Positions 37,424-46,693 of a stretch of 64,000 bases of DNA are shown here, in pieces. Numbering within the stretch: position 1 is the first letter of the stretch; every line of letters begins with the position of its first letter. The stretch lies in the NCBI GenBank assembly GCA_937934595.1, contig CALGZA010000025.1:42332-106331 (forward strand). The letters run 5' to 3'. This DNA comes from an uncultured Verrucomicrobiales bacterium (GTDB lineage Bacteria; Verrucomicrobiota; Verrucomicrobiia; Verrucomicrobiales; Akkermansiaceae). The notes under the pieces were generated by a model that saw only the letters and a program-made list of their open reading frames with translations, was not told where the DNA came from and searched no databases. The position numbers were made by a program, and so were the translations under genes.

Positions 37424-37867
37424 TTAAAGCATACTGATGCTATTAACCAACCACACATAACAAGGGCTAGTAACAAACAAAGTAAAAACCCCTGACACCA
37501 TCAGATACCTCCTAAAAAGCCTCAACTCTGAGATAAACAACAAACACACACTCAGATATCCTACTAAAGGACAAAAATAAACCCAAGAATAGGGCCCTGT
37601 AATTCTAAGCGTCAAAGCCTCACACTCATACTTACCAGCTGATTGATAAGTATCAAAAACCCCAATAAACAAAAATAAGAGAATCAGCGCAGAAAACAAA
37701 GCGGATAAAAAGCAAGGCCAACGCATTAAATCCACATCATAATAAACTTTATTGAAGTATGAAAGCAATACACTCACAACAACATACGATAAAAGAACCA
37801 TGTGTAAAAAACAAAGAAATAGAAAGTAAACACCTAATTCACCGCAAAGATCTTGTAACATATTCAT
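37424..37867 (-). CDS. Hypothetical membrane protein with four predicted helices
   Basis: The 147-residue protein has four hydrophobic stretches at about residues 12-35, 52-70, 91-112 and 120-142, short loops and few charges. No family is recognised and no functional motif is visible. It is convergent with the preceding MITE copy and divergent from the malic enzyme gene, and it lies alone. High Val/Leu/Cys content fits the T/G-rich bias of - strand genes in this window. It could be a small transporter subunit or an orphan; it is probably real because the hydrophobic pattern is regular. Confidence 0.5.
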   Translation of the reverse strand: MNMLQDLCGELGVYFLFLCFLHMVLLSYVVVSVLLSYFNKVYYDVDLMRWPCFLSALFSALILLFLFIGVFDTYQSAGKYECEALTLRITGPYSWVYFCPLVGYLSVCLLFISELRLFRRYLMVSGVFTLFVTSPCYVWLVNSISML

Positions 37868-38008
37868 TATTCAAAACCCCTTAAACCCACTACCTATAAG
37901 AATCAAACTTATTGCTTCCTCATCACTAAACAAAACTCAAACCATAAACTCACCTCCCATACCCCCATTGATCATTGACCAACAGCTTCTAAAATACATA
38001 CTCCCGCC

Positions 38009-40306
38009 ATGGAAAAAGATTCATTCAAACAAGCTGCTCTAGATTACCATGCATCAGGAAAGCCAGGTAAAATCGAAGTCGTCCCCACCAAGCCATACGC
38101 TCACCAACGCGACCTCTCACTCGCATATTCCCCAGGCGTGGCAGAACCATGCCTAGCCATCGAAAAAAACGAAGAAGACGCATACAAATACACAGCCAAA
38201 GGTAACCTCGTCGCTGTCATCAGCAATGGAACAGCCGTCCTCGGACTCGGTGATATCGGCGCTCTCGCAGGTAAACCCGTCATGGAAGGCAAAGGCCTAC
38301 TCTTCAAAATATACGCAGACATCGACTGCTTTGACATAGAGCTAGACACCAAAAACGTCGATGAATTCATCCGCACAGTCAAACTCCTTGAACCCACATT
38401 CGGCGGCGTCAACCTCGAAGACATATCAGCTCCAGAATGCTTCGAAATCGAAGAACGACTAAAAAAAGAACTCAATATACCAGTCATGCATGATGATCAA
38501 CACGGCACAGCCATCATCAGCGGTGCCGCGTTACTCAATGCTCTCGAAATCACTAACAAAAATATCGCAGACGCTAAAATCATCGTCAACGGTGCTGGCG
38601 CATCAGCCATCTCATGCACCAAAATCTACGTCTCACTCGGCGCAAAAAAAGAAAACATCTTTATGTACGACTCCAAAGGACTCATCCACGGAGACCGCAC
38701 TAACCTCGACGGTAAAAAATCTGACTTCATCAACAGCACAGTCCCTGCTGACACATCACTTGCACAAAGCCTACATGATGCAGACGTATTCATCGGCCTC
38801 TCAAAAGGAAATGTCCTCAACCAAGAAATGATCAAACCCATGGCTAAAGACCCCATCATATTCGCCATGGCTAACCCAACTCCTGAAATAAGCTATGAAG
38901 AAGCCACCGCTGCTCGCCCAGACGCAATCATGGCTACTGGCCGCTCTGATTACCCTAACCAAGTCAATAACGTACTCGGATTCCCATTCATATTCCGTGG
39001 CGCTCTAGACGCACGTGCCACAGAAATCAACGAAGCCATGAAAATTGGCGCAGTCCACGCCATCGCAGAACTTGCCAAAAAACCAGTCCCAGACATCGTT
39101 AACACAGCCTATAATAACGCTAACCTCAACTTCGGCAAAAACTACATCATACCAAAACCCGTAGACCCAAGACTCATCACCACAGTCGCTCCTGCAGTCG
39201 CCCGCGCAGCCATGGAATCAGGTGTAGCAAAGTCTCCCATAACCGACTGGGATTCATATGAAAACCAACTCTCACTGAGACTTGGTAACACCAACACCCT
39301 CTCCAATGTCATCGAAACCAAAGCAAAACAAGACATCAAAAAAGTAGTCTTCGCTGACGCAGAAAACCTATCCGTTCTCAAAGCTGTCAATGTCGTCCTC
39401 GAAGAAAAAATAGCACAACCCATTCTGTTAGGTAAAAAATCTAACATCCAAAAAATGATGGATGAATATAACATCAGCCTTCCCGGAGTTGATATCATCG
39501 ACCCCATGGAATTCGCCAATGAACACGAAGCTCAGCGCCTTCAACAATACGCAGACATCTACTACTCCAAACAACAACGCAAAGGAATCACCCCAGAAGA
39601 ATCGCTCGAGACAGTCAGATCAGGCTGCCATTACGGAGCACTCATGGTAGAAACCGGTGACGCAGACGCCATGATAGGCGGACTCACCAGACGCTACCCA
39701 GAAACAGTCAGACCCGCTCTCCAAATCATCGGCGCTAAACCAGGGGTTAAAAAAGTAGCAGGAATGCACATCGTCATGACCAAATCTGGACCTCTATTCC
39801 TTGCAGACACCACCATAAATCACCACCTAACACCAGTAGAAGTAGCAGACATCACCGAACTCGTAGAACAAGCTGTTAGAAGCTTCGACATCGAACCCAA
39901 AATAGCACTCGTAACCTACTCAAACTTCGGATCAGTCCCAGGTGGTGCAGCAGCTAAACTCATGCACGAAGCCACAGAAATCCTTCACAAGCGCCACCCA
40001 GAATGGATTCTAGATGGTGAAATGCAAGCGCACCTCGCACTGAAACCAAAACTACGCCAGCAATACTATCCATTCAGTAAATTAGGTGACCACCAAGCCA
40101 ATGTCCTCATCTTCCCTAACCTATCTAGCGCAAACGTCGCCTACAACCTCATCGGAAGCGTATCAGATGTAGATGTCATCGGCCCCATCCTGCTGGGCTT
40201 AAACAAGCCCATCCACGTCCTCCAGCTTGGATCAAATGTCAGCAAAATCGTAGACATGGTAGGCATCGCAGCCATCCACGCTCAGGATAGCGAAAACAAC
40301 CAATAA
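38009..40306 (+). CDS. maeB: NADP-dependent malic enzyme with phosphotransacetylase-like domain
   Basis: The 765-residue protein has an N-terminal malic enzyme domain (about 1-420) with TKPYAHQRDLSLAYSPGVAEPC, FGGVNLEDISAPECFEIE and MHDDQHGTAIISGAAL, and the dinucleotide site INGAGASAIS-like (VNGAGASAIS). A phosphate acetyl/butyryl-transferase-like domain covers about 430-765 (GGLTRRYPETVRPALQIIG, SNFGSVPG). This is the length and order of MaeB, which decarboxylates malate to pyruvate with NADP; the C-terminal domain is regulatory in studied members. It stands alone, convergent with a small hypothetical gene whose stop is 1 base away. Confidence 0.94.
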   Translation: MEKDSFKQAALDYHASGKPGKIEVVPTKPYAHQRDLSLAYSPGVAEPCLAIEKNEEDAYKYTAKGNLVAVISNGTAVLGLGDIGALAGKPVMEGKGLLFKIYADIDCFDIELDTKNVDEFIRTVKLLEPTFGGVNLEDISAPECFEIEERLKKELNIPVMHDDQHGTAIISGAALLNALEITNKNIADAKIIVNGAGASAISCTKIYVSLGAKKENIFMYDSKGLIHGDRTNLDGKKSDFINSTVPADTSLAQSLHDADVFIGLSKGNVLNQEMIKPMAKDPIIFAMANPTPEISYEEATAARPDAIMATGRSDYPNQVNNVLGFPFIFRGALDARATEINEAMKIGAVHAIAELAKKPVPDIVNTAYNNANLNFGKNYIIPKPVDPRLITTVAPAVARAAMESGVAKSPITDWDSYENQLSLRLGNTNTLSNVIETKAKQDIKKVVFADAENLSVLKAVNVVLEEKIAQPILLGKKSNIQKMMDEYNISLPGVDIIDPMEFANEHEAQRLQQYADIYYSKQQRKGITPEESLETVRSGCHYGALMVETGDADAMIGGLTRRYPETVRPALQIIGAKPGVKKVAGMHIVMTKSGPLFLADTTINHHLTPVEVADITELVEQAVRSFDIEPKIALVTYSNFGSVPGGAAAKLMHEATEILHKRHPEWILDGEMQAHLALKPKLRQQYYPFSKLGDHQANVLIFPNLSSANVAYNLIGSVSDVDVIGPILLGLNKPIHVLQLGSNVSKIVDMVGIAAIHAQDSENNQ

Positions 40307-40307
40307 A

Positions 40308-40631
40308 CTACTTCCAGTGGTCTGGAATGCTCAACCCATACGTGTTCACCAGAGAAGATAGGTTCCCTAATATTCTCTGGTGCTCTCCCTCATCATATCC
40401 AGATCCCCCACTCTTACGGCACTCTAACAACTTCTTTAACTTAGGTAATTCATACATATCCAATGCATAAAAATTACCCAGTGAAGCAGTCCCGAAAAGT
40501 CGCCAAACTACCTGATTATCATCACGGTCACTCGCTAGTCGCTTAGGCCCAGTAACCTTTCCTTCCGCTTCTTCTGCCTCATCTTGATCTTCATATACAG
40601 CCAACAATTCCATAACAAAATACTGAAGCAT
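40308..40631 (-). CDS. Small hypothetical acidic protein
   Basis: The 107-residue frame begins MLQYFVMELLAVYEDQDEAEEAEG; the internal Met at residue 7 is an equally good start. It is acidic near the N-terminus and contains WRLFGTASLGNFYALDMYELPKLKKLLE. No signal peptide, membrane helix or known motif is seen. It lies 23 bases downstream of the CBM9-like gene on the same strand and may be cotranscribed. No function can be proposed. Confidence 0.5.
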   Translation of the reverse strand: MLQYFVMELLAVYEDQDEAEEAEGKVTGPKRLASDRDDNQVVWRLFGTASLGNFYALDMYELPKLKKLLECRKSGGSGYDEGEHQRILGNLSSLVNTYGLSIPDHWK

Positions 40632-40654
40632 CTACGCTAACGAATCAACAAACT

Positions 40655-41431
40655 TCACTCAGAACCAACAAAAACAACCTTACCCCAACGATCAGGAATA
40701 TGCATATTTACCACCCCCTGAGAACTCCACACCCAGTTATCTTCCGGATGCTGCTGGTCCTCAGGATTCAGCCCCGCACATAGCTCCGTTCCGTGCGGAG
40801 GAACCCTCACATATTCACCCTCCACCACCTCATGCTCCCACTGAACACGAGAAAAATTCACCCTCCAGATATCTTCTAAGCTAGGCGGCGTACTACGCCC
40901 CTCCACCTTATTATACTGAGCTAACTCTTTCCAAGGAAAAGCCACTTCTACACACCAGCCCTCATCCTCATCACTCGCATCATTCAGGCTTCCTCTAACC
41001 CCCACTTTAGAAATCAATCCCTCTTGGTTACATCCTAATACAGGCACCCCACCCTCACTGTAAGGAACAGGTAAACTCAGCTCCCATATCGAATTCAAAG
41101 CATTAACCTCAAATTCATAATAATCCTTAGAATCACCATCAGGATCAATAAATACCTCAAAATCATTATCATTAAACATGATCTCATTCTTCTCCGTTAT
41201 CGTCCCCCACACATGAGGCTCCTCCATCTCAGCAGCCACGTAAAAATAATCATCACACCAAAGCATCTTCACCCTCGTCCTAAACCTTGGCTTCAATGCC
41301 GGATCACCAGTAATATCAGTGAATTCATCCGTCCACTCCGCACTCTCCCACAGCGAGTCACTCATAAATCCATCCAGATTCAAGGCTCGGTCTATCTTCT
41401 TACAACGATATGATTTAGGTAGCTTACTCAT
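40655..41431 (-). CDS. CBM9-like (DOMON-type) carbohydrate-binding family protein
   Basis: From the start at 41431 the protein has 258 residues (MSKLPKSYRCKKIDRALNLDG); a frame to 41485 adds 18 residues of unlikely sequence. Family features are W-x-x-A-E-W-T-D-E-F, TRVKMLWCDDYFYVAAEMEEP, FNDNDFEVFIDPDGDSKDYYEFEVNAL (residues read from the strand 41100-41190 region) and VEVAFPWKEL. These match the carbohydrate-binding family 9-like group common in Bacteroidota and Verrucomicrobiota glycan use. No signal peptide is visible from this start, so localisation is unclear. Confidence 0.75.
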   Translation of the reverse strand: MSKLPKSYRCKKIDRALNLDGFMSDSLWESAEWTDEFTDITGDPALKPRFRTRVKMLWCDDYFYVAAEMEEPHVWGTITEKNEIMFNDNDFEVFIDPDGDSKDYYEFEVNALNSIWELSLPVPYSEGGVPVLGCNQEGLISKVGVRGSLNDASDEDEGWCVEVAFPWKELAQYNKVEGRSTPPSLEDIWRVNFSRVQWEHEVVEGEYVRVPPHGTELCAGLNPEDQQHPEDNWVWSSQGVVNMHIPDRWGKVVFVGSE

Positions 41432-41529
41432 AATTTGAACTTCAATATACAGAAAGTCACTGGTCTGGAAAGCAGAGAAAATCATCTCGACTCACCCCCT
41501 AATTCTCAATAAATAAATAACCATACTCT

Positions 41530-43038
41530 ATGAACCCATCAGCTAAACCCAACCACCCCCTCAGATTAGCCATCCTCGGAATGCATATCGAAAGCGGCAC
41601 CTTCAGCCCACTTCGTTCTAACCAAAATGATTTCTACACCCTACGCGAAGATGCAGTCATGGAACGCTACCCTTTCTTGAATGATCAATGTAACGCACAC
41701 CTATCAGAATCCATAGAATGGCTACCCACAGTCCACTTCAGAGCCATGCCCGGTGGTGCCGTCACCTCAGAAGCATACGATATCATGAAGTCTGAAATCA
41801 TAACCAGACTAGTATCCCTATCACAAACTAACCCACTCGATGGAATATATCTAGATATCCACGGCGCTATGACCGTCGAAAATATCGACGATGCCGAGCT
41901 AGACCTCCTCAAATCAATCAGAAATACCGTAGGCATAAACGTCATCATATCATGCAGCCAGGACCTTCACGGAAATGTCTCTAAAGAACTCATCTCAAAC
42001 CTAGACTTCATCACCACCTACCGCACCGCACCTCATATTGACTTCATGGAAACGCGCGAACGCGCAATGAACGCACTCGTCAAAATCCTACGCTCAGGAA
42101 CCAAACCCATTAAAGCTTGGTGTGGTATCCCCGTCCTACTATCAGGTGAAATGACCAGCACAGAAGTAGAACCAGGAAATACCTTATGGAAACAAATCGA
42201 AGATCCTATCGATAACAATAACATCTGGGACCTATCACTCTGGGCAGGCTATCCATGGGCAGATCAACCACGCGCCATGGCATCCGTTGTCGCCTGCGGA
42301 AATGATGCTTCAGCAGTCATACAGGCCGTAACCACTACCGCAAATAACTACTGGAACGCCAGAAATAACTTCAAGTTCCTCTCTCCTGCTATGACTGTGG
42401 AAGATTGCTTCACCTCATCAAAACTAGACTCACTCCTAAATCAACCACCCCTATTCTTAAGCGATGCTGGAGATAACCCTACAGCAGGAGGTGCTGGAGA
42501 CACTACTGGTGTCCTCAAGCATCTCATAGCCTGGAGCAAACTTAACCCAGACAAAACAGCCATTTTCTCAAACATCCCAGACGCACAAGCTGTCCAAACA
42601 GCAATCAACACAGGAATTGGTAATAAAGTCACTCTCAGTGTCGGAGGTAAGCTAGACCACGTCCACTCAGAACCACTTACCATATCAGGCACCATCCGCT
42701 TCGCAGGCCAAAGAGAAAACAATACCCGCTGGAATTGCGATGAAGCAGTAATAGATTGTAACGGAATCTCTGTCATTCTCTCATCGAAAAGACGACCTTA
42801 CCATCAAAAACAAGACTACACCGGCATCGGCCTAAACCCTCTCAAAACGGACATAGTCATAGTTAAAATAGGTTACCTAGAACCTGAGCTAAAAGCCATG
42901 GCCAAAAACCACATCCTACTCCTCAGCAATGGCGGAGTAAACCCAGACCTCTGCAGCGTCGAATACAACAAAATACAACGCCCACTCTTCCCCTTAGATC
43001 AAGATTTCAAATGGACCCCATCACCTATTCTCCTCTAA
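41530..43038 (+). CDS. M81 family metallopeptidase (MlrC-like)
   Basis: The 502-residue protein shows the M81/DUF1485 features: GMHIESGTFSP at the N-terminus, IYLDIHGAMTVENIDDAE, SQDLHGNVS, TYRTAPHIDFMETRERA, and the late motif LSDAGDNPTAGGAGDTTGV. Known relatives include microcystinase C, which cleaves linearised microcystin, but most are uncharacterised and probably act on other small peptides. The His and Asp/Glu metal ligands of the LDIHGAM, DLHG and PHID segments are present. It has no signal peptide. It is a single gene, divergent from the CBM9-like gene. Confidence 0.83.
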   Translation: MNPSAKPNHPLRLAILGMHIESGTFSPLRSNQNDFYTLREDAVMERYPFLNDQCNAHLSESIEWLPTVHFRAMPGGAVTSEAYDIMKSEIITRLVSLSQTNPLDGIYLDIHGAMTVENIDDAELDLLKSIRNTVGINVIISCSQDLHGNVSKELISNLDFITTYRTAPHIDFMETRERAMNALVKILRSGTKPIKAWCGIPVLLSGEMTSTEVEPGNTLWKQIEDPIDNNNIWDLSLWAGYPWADQPRAMASVVACGNDASAVIQAVTTTANNYWNARNNFKFLSPAMTVEDCFTSSKLDSLLNQPPLFLSDAGDNPTAGGAGDTTGVLKHLIAWSKLNPDKTAIFSNIPDAQAVQTAINTGIGNKVTLSVGGKLDHVHSEPLTISGTIRFAGQRENNTRWNCDEAVIDCNGISVILSSKRRPYHQKQDYTGIGLNPLKTDIVIVKIGYLEPELKAMAKNHILLLSNGGVNPDLCSVEYNKIQRPLFPLDQDFKWTPSPILL

Positions 43039-43201
43039 TGGCATCAGTCAAACAAAGAAGCCATATCAGTAAAGCAATGTCTCCTTCTTCCAAAATCATA
43101 TTAAACAGATGATTCACTTATCCAGAAAAAGAAACAACTCAGTGAGAAAAATACTTCCCACCTCTCGATAAATAGAAAAAACTTTCTAAACTACCATATA
43201 A

Positions 43202-43420
43202 TACCATTTGAACTGTTAGAATGAATTGATAGCACAACAAGATAGCACAACAAGATAGCAAGAGTAGCGAGGCAAGAGGAAAGTGCATAGTGGACTATGC
43301 AACTGACGAATAACGAAGCTAATCTTGATATATTGCTTTGCACTTCAAAAAAATTAGCTCTGCTGCTGTTTCCAAATATATTGAAACTACTACCATTCCA
43401 AGATAACTGCGAAAATGCTA
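43202..43420 (+). mobile_element. MITE copy C, complete (about 219 bp, TAA duplication)
   Basis: The element runs from TACCATTTGAACTGTT at 43202 to AACTGCGAAAATGCTA at 43420. The ends form an imperfect terminal inverted repeat, and TAA flanks both sides (43199-43201 and 43421-43423). Inside, a GATAGCACAACAA unit occurs twice in tandem and GCATAGTGGACTATGC forms a short palindrome. No open frame of useful length exists, so it is a non-autonomous element needing a transposase from elsewhere. Confidence 0.85.
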
Positions 43421-43428
43421 TAAACACT

Positions 43429-43463
43429 AAAAAACCAGAAACTCCATAAAGAGTCTCTGGTTT
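43429..43463 (-). terminator. Rho-independent terminator of rpsT
   Basis: Read on the - strand, AAACCAGA (43463-43456) pairs with TCTGGTTT (43439-43432). An inner ACTC/GAGT pairing and a 6-base loop complete the hairpin, and a run of Ts follows. It lies 58 bases downstream of the rpsT stop, immediately beside the right end of MITE copy C. Confidence 0.85.
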
Positions 43464-43520
43464 AAAAGTTAAAGTAAATAAACAAGCAGAACGGTAATCA
43501 AACCGCTCTAAAAAAATGAA

Positions 43521-43784
43521 TTAGGCAGACTTTGATATAGCCTTAGATGTCTTGCTCTTAAGGTTTGCAGCCTTATTCTTATGGAAAATATTCTTCTGTG
43601 TGCACTTGTCTACTACAGATGCAAACTCTTTGAATGTCTTACTTGCTGCTTCTTTGTCTCCTGCCTCAACCGCCGCGAGTGTCTTCTTACGAAGAGTCTT
43701 AACTCGTGACTTCATGTCTGTGTTACGTAGGTTACGTGTATTGTTCTGACGAACGCGCTTGAGTGCTGATTTTGAATTAGCCAT
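43521..43784 (-). CDS. rpsT: 30S ribosomal protein S20
   Basis: The 87-residue protein is very basic and begins MANSKSALKRVRQNNTRNLRN, the typical S20 start with its first residues removed after translation. KTLRKKTLAAVEAGDKEAA and the C-terminal HKNKAANLKSKTSKAI complete the conserved pattern. S20 binds 16S rRNA early in small-subunit assembly. It is a single-gene unit with its own terminator, as usual for rpsT. Confidence 0.97.
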   Translation of the reverse strand: MANSKSALKRVRQNNTRNLRNTDMKSRVKTLRKKTLAAVEAGDKEAASKTFKEFASVVDKCTQKNIFHKNKAANLKSKTSKAISKSA

Positions 43785-43962
43785 TGTATGTTTTGAAATG
43801 ATTGGTGTTTATTTACTGTAAAAACTAATAGTAAGAATACTCATCAGAGATACTTACTAAAACAAGATAACTCCCTAGTCAACTTGCTCGGACGCGCAAA
43901 CTAAACAAATCCTGCCCATTGTCAAGCTCAGAGCAATATTTTCAGTAATATTTACTAAAAAA

Positions 43963-46479
43963 TCAAGATTTCTTAAGTAATTGAAGTACCTCTTTTATCA
44001 CATGCTCTCGCTGCACCTGCCACTCTACATAACCAACAGGCACTATCTTAAACCCAGCTCGCTCAAGAATCTGATGCCTATTAATCCCTACAGCATCTCG
44101 TGTATATCCAGGATATCCTACCAAATCCACACCCATACATCTACCATTCTCCTCTAGCAAGACATCCACCGCAATAGACGCCACACTCTGATTAAACCTA
44201 CACCGTATCCCTCTAAGCTCAAACGCTTGAACAAACTCCTTCCCAAATTGATCTACCTCTGCAGCAAAATCACGCAAAACCATTCCAGATTCTCCACAAC
44301 CTTCAGATAACAAATATTGACCTAATAAAGATGTAGCAGGTAACTCATGCCCATGCACGGAATGATACACTATCTGCTCATGCCGAGCACGTGTAATGCT
44401 AACATTAAATACATCCTCCTGCTCTAAAAATCGCCTCGACCCAGAATTATCAGTCCTGCCATAAGCCAAACTGATCAACATAATATCCCTCTCCTCACCC
44501 TGAAAACTATGCGCAGTTCCCACTCTCACCCCATGCTTAACGACTAAGGACTCACAGGAATGTTCCTGAGCATAAGCACTAACCGCCGCTGTAAGAGCAT
44601 CCACTTGTGCACGAAAAGGCGATAATATCCCTATACTCTTATAGTTCAATGACCCTCGCCACCTCTTTCCCATAAATCGAGCTAGATCATTCAAAACAGC
44701 ATCTATCTCTGCTTCATTCACACCAACATCAGACCTAACCCCATCACAATATCTAAACTCTAAAGAGGAGCCATCATCAGCCTCCCACGGTCTATCTCGC
44801 ATCAACCTCAAGCTTCCTTGGTAAAACTCAGTATTACTAAACCTAATTATAGACTTCAAACTCCTAAAATGTTCACAAAGCATCGCTACTTGTGAAGCGG
44901 CTCTCACATTTGAGATAGCCAAATCCATAAGACTCACGTTCCTATAATCATAAACTTCCTGATCCTCATCACTAAGACCCAGATCCCGTGCAAATTTCTT
45001 CATACCAGCATGAGAAATAAAAGAAACATGCCGCAGCTGCTTCTCATCCCCAGCTATCACCACCCTCTTAGCTCGATGAATCGCAGGCAAAGCACTCGCT
45101 ATATCACATTGACTAGCCTCATCAATAATCACCACATCAAACATCGCCTTCTTCAAAGGCAATACACGATGCAAATCACTAAGACTTGTCATCCAAATAG
45201 GATAAACCTTTAAAATCGAATCAAAATCAGCAGCCATAAAAGCACTATACTGCTCAGATGACCTCCGCTTCTTCAGAGCAGTTTGCAACTTTTTCATATC
45301 AGCTCTCGATGAAGTTTCCGTCATCACTTTATTCACTAAATAATTCTGCTGCGCACGGATTAACCTCTTAACTATTTTATCTTTCTTACCATACAGCTTA
45401 TCCAGCTGGACAGACAGCTCAGCCAAAAGCGGCCGTTTCCTAACTTTACCCTCATACCACAGCTTCTTAATCCTCTCATACCAGCTCGGATCAGGCTTAG
45501 CGGAAACCTCCCCCCTGAGAATCGATTTCTCATACTCAGAATCCAACTGCTCCGTCGCATCCATAATATCACTCAATACATCAAGCAAACTCATCGTAAC
45601 CTCATGTAAATGATGACGATGCTCAACATCCGCAGAATAACGTCTCGCCAATACCCTCGAAACCCTATCCTTAAACTTCTTAAGATGATTGTTACGTCCC
45701 CCCCTTACTATCGCCTCAGTAGAACCAAGTAACTCAACCGCCTTCTGTCGCAACACATCAACCGCATGATCCTTCTTAGACACAACCAAAACCGTTTCCC
45801 CTCGTGCAATATGATCCACCGCTATAGCCGCCAGCGTAAATGACTTACCAGTCCCTGGAGGTCCATGACACACCGTAAGGTCATTACTCCTCGCAGACTT
45901 TACCAAATGCTCTTGTGTATCACTCAATAGCACCGGTGCCAATATCGGCTTATTCTCCGCTTCCCTAGTCTCTCCACCATCAAACATAGCACCCAGAGCC
46001 GATGACCAATCACCCGCTGATTCACTACCTAATCGCTCTAACTCATCCACCACACCACTCGAACCAGAAGAACGCTTCAACACCCCCCAGCCAGCAACCG
46101 GTAACAACTTTAATCCATCGCCTATCTTGCCATGAACCCCAGATAAACCACGCACCCGAGGCCACATTATCAATGAACTTACATCCACCTCAGGCATATT
46201 TAACTTAAACACTTCCGCTATCGCAGAGACCACCACACCACTGAGAACACCTCCCGTAATCTGCATAGCAGCCGTCACCCCTGACTCTATTGCTTGCTTG
46301 TTATCTAACACATCGAGCAAACTATAATTGATCCGATACAGCTGATGCTCCAGAGAAACCTCTACAGCTCCTCCATTCTGCTCCAAATTCACAGGATACA
46401 AAATAAGCGGAGCCCTGAAATTCTTCCCCCCCCACCATTCCACAGAAAAACAAACAACCATACAGACACTCTTTCTCAC
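43963..46479 (-). CDS. Superfamily 1 (Upf1-like) helicase with C-terminal nuclease-like domain, main part of a frameshifted gene
   Basis: The 838-residue frame has helicase motifs in order: Walker A CHGPPGTGKSFTLAA, motif II VVIIDEASQCD, motif III VIAGDEKQLRH, motif IV CEHFRSLKSII, motif V RVGTAHSFQGEERD and motif VI NVSITRARHEQ. A coiled, charged insert lies between I and II. The last 110 residues (IAVDVLLEENGRCMGVDLVG, HQILERAGFKIVPV) resemble a DUF559/Vsr-type restriction-nuclease fold. Its apparent ATG at 46479 is not the true start: the preceding 72 residues lie in another frame (46322-46693), separated by a G8 tract at 46426-46433. Removing one G joins ...GMVGG to KNFRAPLILYPV. Such helicase-nuclease proteins occur in DNA repair or phage defence. 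Confidence 0.75.
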   Translation of the reverse strand: MRKSVCMVVCFSVEWWGGKNFRAPLILYPVNLEQNGGAVEVSLEHQLYRINYSLLDVLDNKQAIESGVTAAMQITGGVLSGVVVSAIAEVFKLNMPEVDVSSLIMWPRVRGLSGVHGKIGDGLKLLPVAGWGVLKRSSGSSGVVDELERLGSESAGDWSSALGAMFDGGETREAENKPILAPVLLSDTQEHLVKSARSNDLTVCHGPPGTGKSFTLAAIAVDHIARGETVLVVSKKDHAVDVLRQKAVELLGSTEAIVRGGRNNHLKKFKDRVSRVLARRYSADVEHRHHLHEVTMSLLDVLSDIMDATEQLDSEYEKSILRGEVSAKPDPSWYERIKKLWYEGKVRKRPLLAELSVQLDKLYGKKDKIVKRLIRAQQNYLVNKVMTETSSRADMKKLQTALKKRRSSEQYSAFMAADFDSILKVYPIWMTSLSDLHRVLPLKKAMFDVVIIDEASQCDIASALPAIHRAKRVVIAGDEKQLRHVSFISHAGMKKFARDLGLSDEDQEVYDYRNVSLMDLAISNVRAASQVAMLCEHFRSLKSIIRFSNTEFYQGSLRLMRDRPWEADDGSSLEFRYCDGVRSDVGVNEAEIDAVLNDLARFMGKRWRGSLNYKSIGILSPFRAQVDALTAAVSAYAQEHSCESLVVKHGVRVGTAHSFQGEERDIMLISLAYGRTDNSGSRRFLEQEDVFNVSITRARHEQIVYHSVHGHELPATSLLGQYLLSEGCGESGMVLRDFAAEVDQFGKEFVQAFELRGIRCRFNQSVASIAVDVLLEENGRCMGVDLVGYPGYTRDAVGINRHQILERAGFKIVPVGYVEWQVQREHVIKEVLQLLKKS

Positions 46480-46693
46480 GCTGATAAACCATCAAGTTCA
46501 ACATCGTCTTCTCAGCATAAGATGGAGTCCAAACATCCTCCTCTATAAAACCACAAGCCAGCTTATCCTCACCTCTAACTATAGACCTATTCTCCAGCGA
46601 ACTAGCCAGAAAATCACGGATCCCCGCTCGAGTATGATCCTCCCTATAGCATTCCCTAAGCCACTTAATGACACTATGACCATCCCCTCGCAT
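46322..46693 (-). CDS. N-terminal part of the frameshifted SF1 helicase
   Basis: From ATG at 46693 (GTG at 46696 is also possible) the frame encodes MRGDGHSVIKWLRECYREDH and continues to a segment GCLFFCGMVGG, where the C8/G8 tract at 46433-46426 is reached. Beyond it this frame becomes non-conserved and stops at 46322. The part up to the tract is a normal N-terminus for the helicase. The stop of the lipocalin gene (TGA at 46695-46693) overlaps the ATG, so the genes are translationally coupled. Confidence 0.65.
   Translation of the reverse strand: MRGDGHSVIKWLRECYREDHTRAGIRDFLASSLENRSIVRGEDKLACGFIEEDVWTPSYAEKTMLNLMVYQREKECLYGCLFFCGMVGGEEFQGSAYFVSCEFGAEWRSCRGFSGASAVSDQL

Larger units (their letters stand above)
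43039..43520. other. Intergenic region with complete MITE copy and rpsT terminator
   Basis: The gap between the M81 gene and rpsT (convergent) contains MITE copy C (43202-43420) and the rpsT terminator (43429-43463). No gene is supportable in 43039-43201. Confidence 0.8.

Noticed and set aside
37298..37495. 65-residue + strand frame
   Set aside because: Starts inside MITE copy B and runs across the end of the membrane protein gene; composition is repeat-derived.
44000..46479. Treating the helicase as starting at 46479
   Set aside because: The first residues from that ATG are non-conserved, and the conserved upstream part is in the other frame across the G8 tract.
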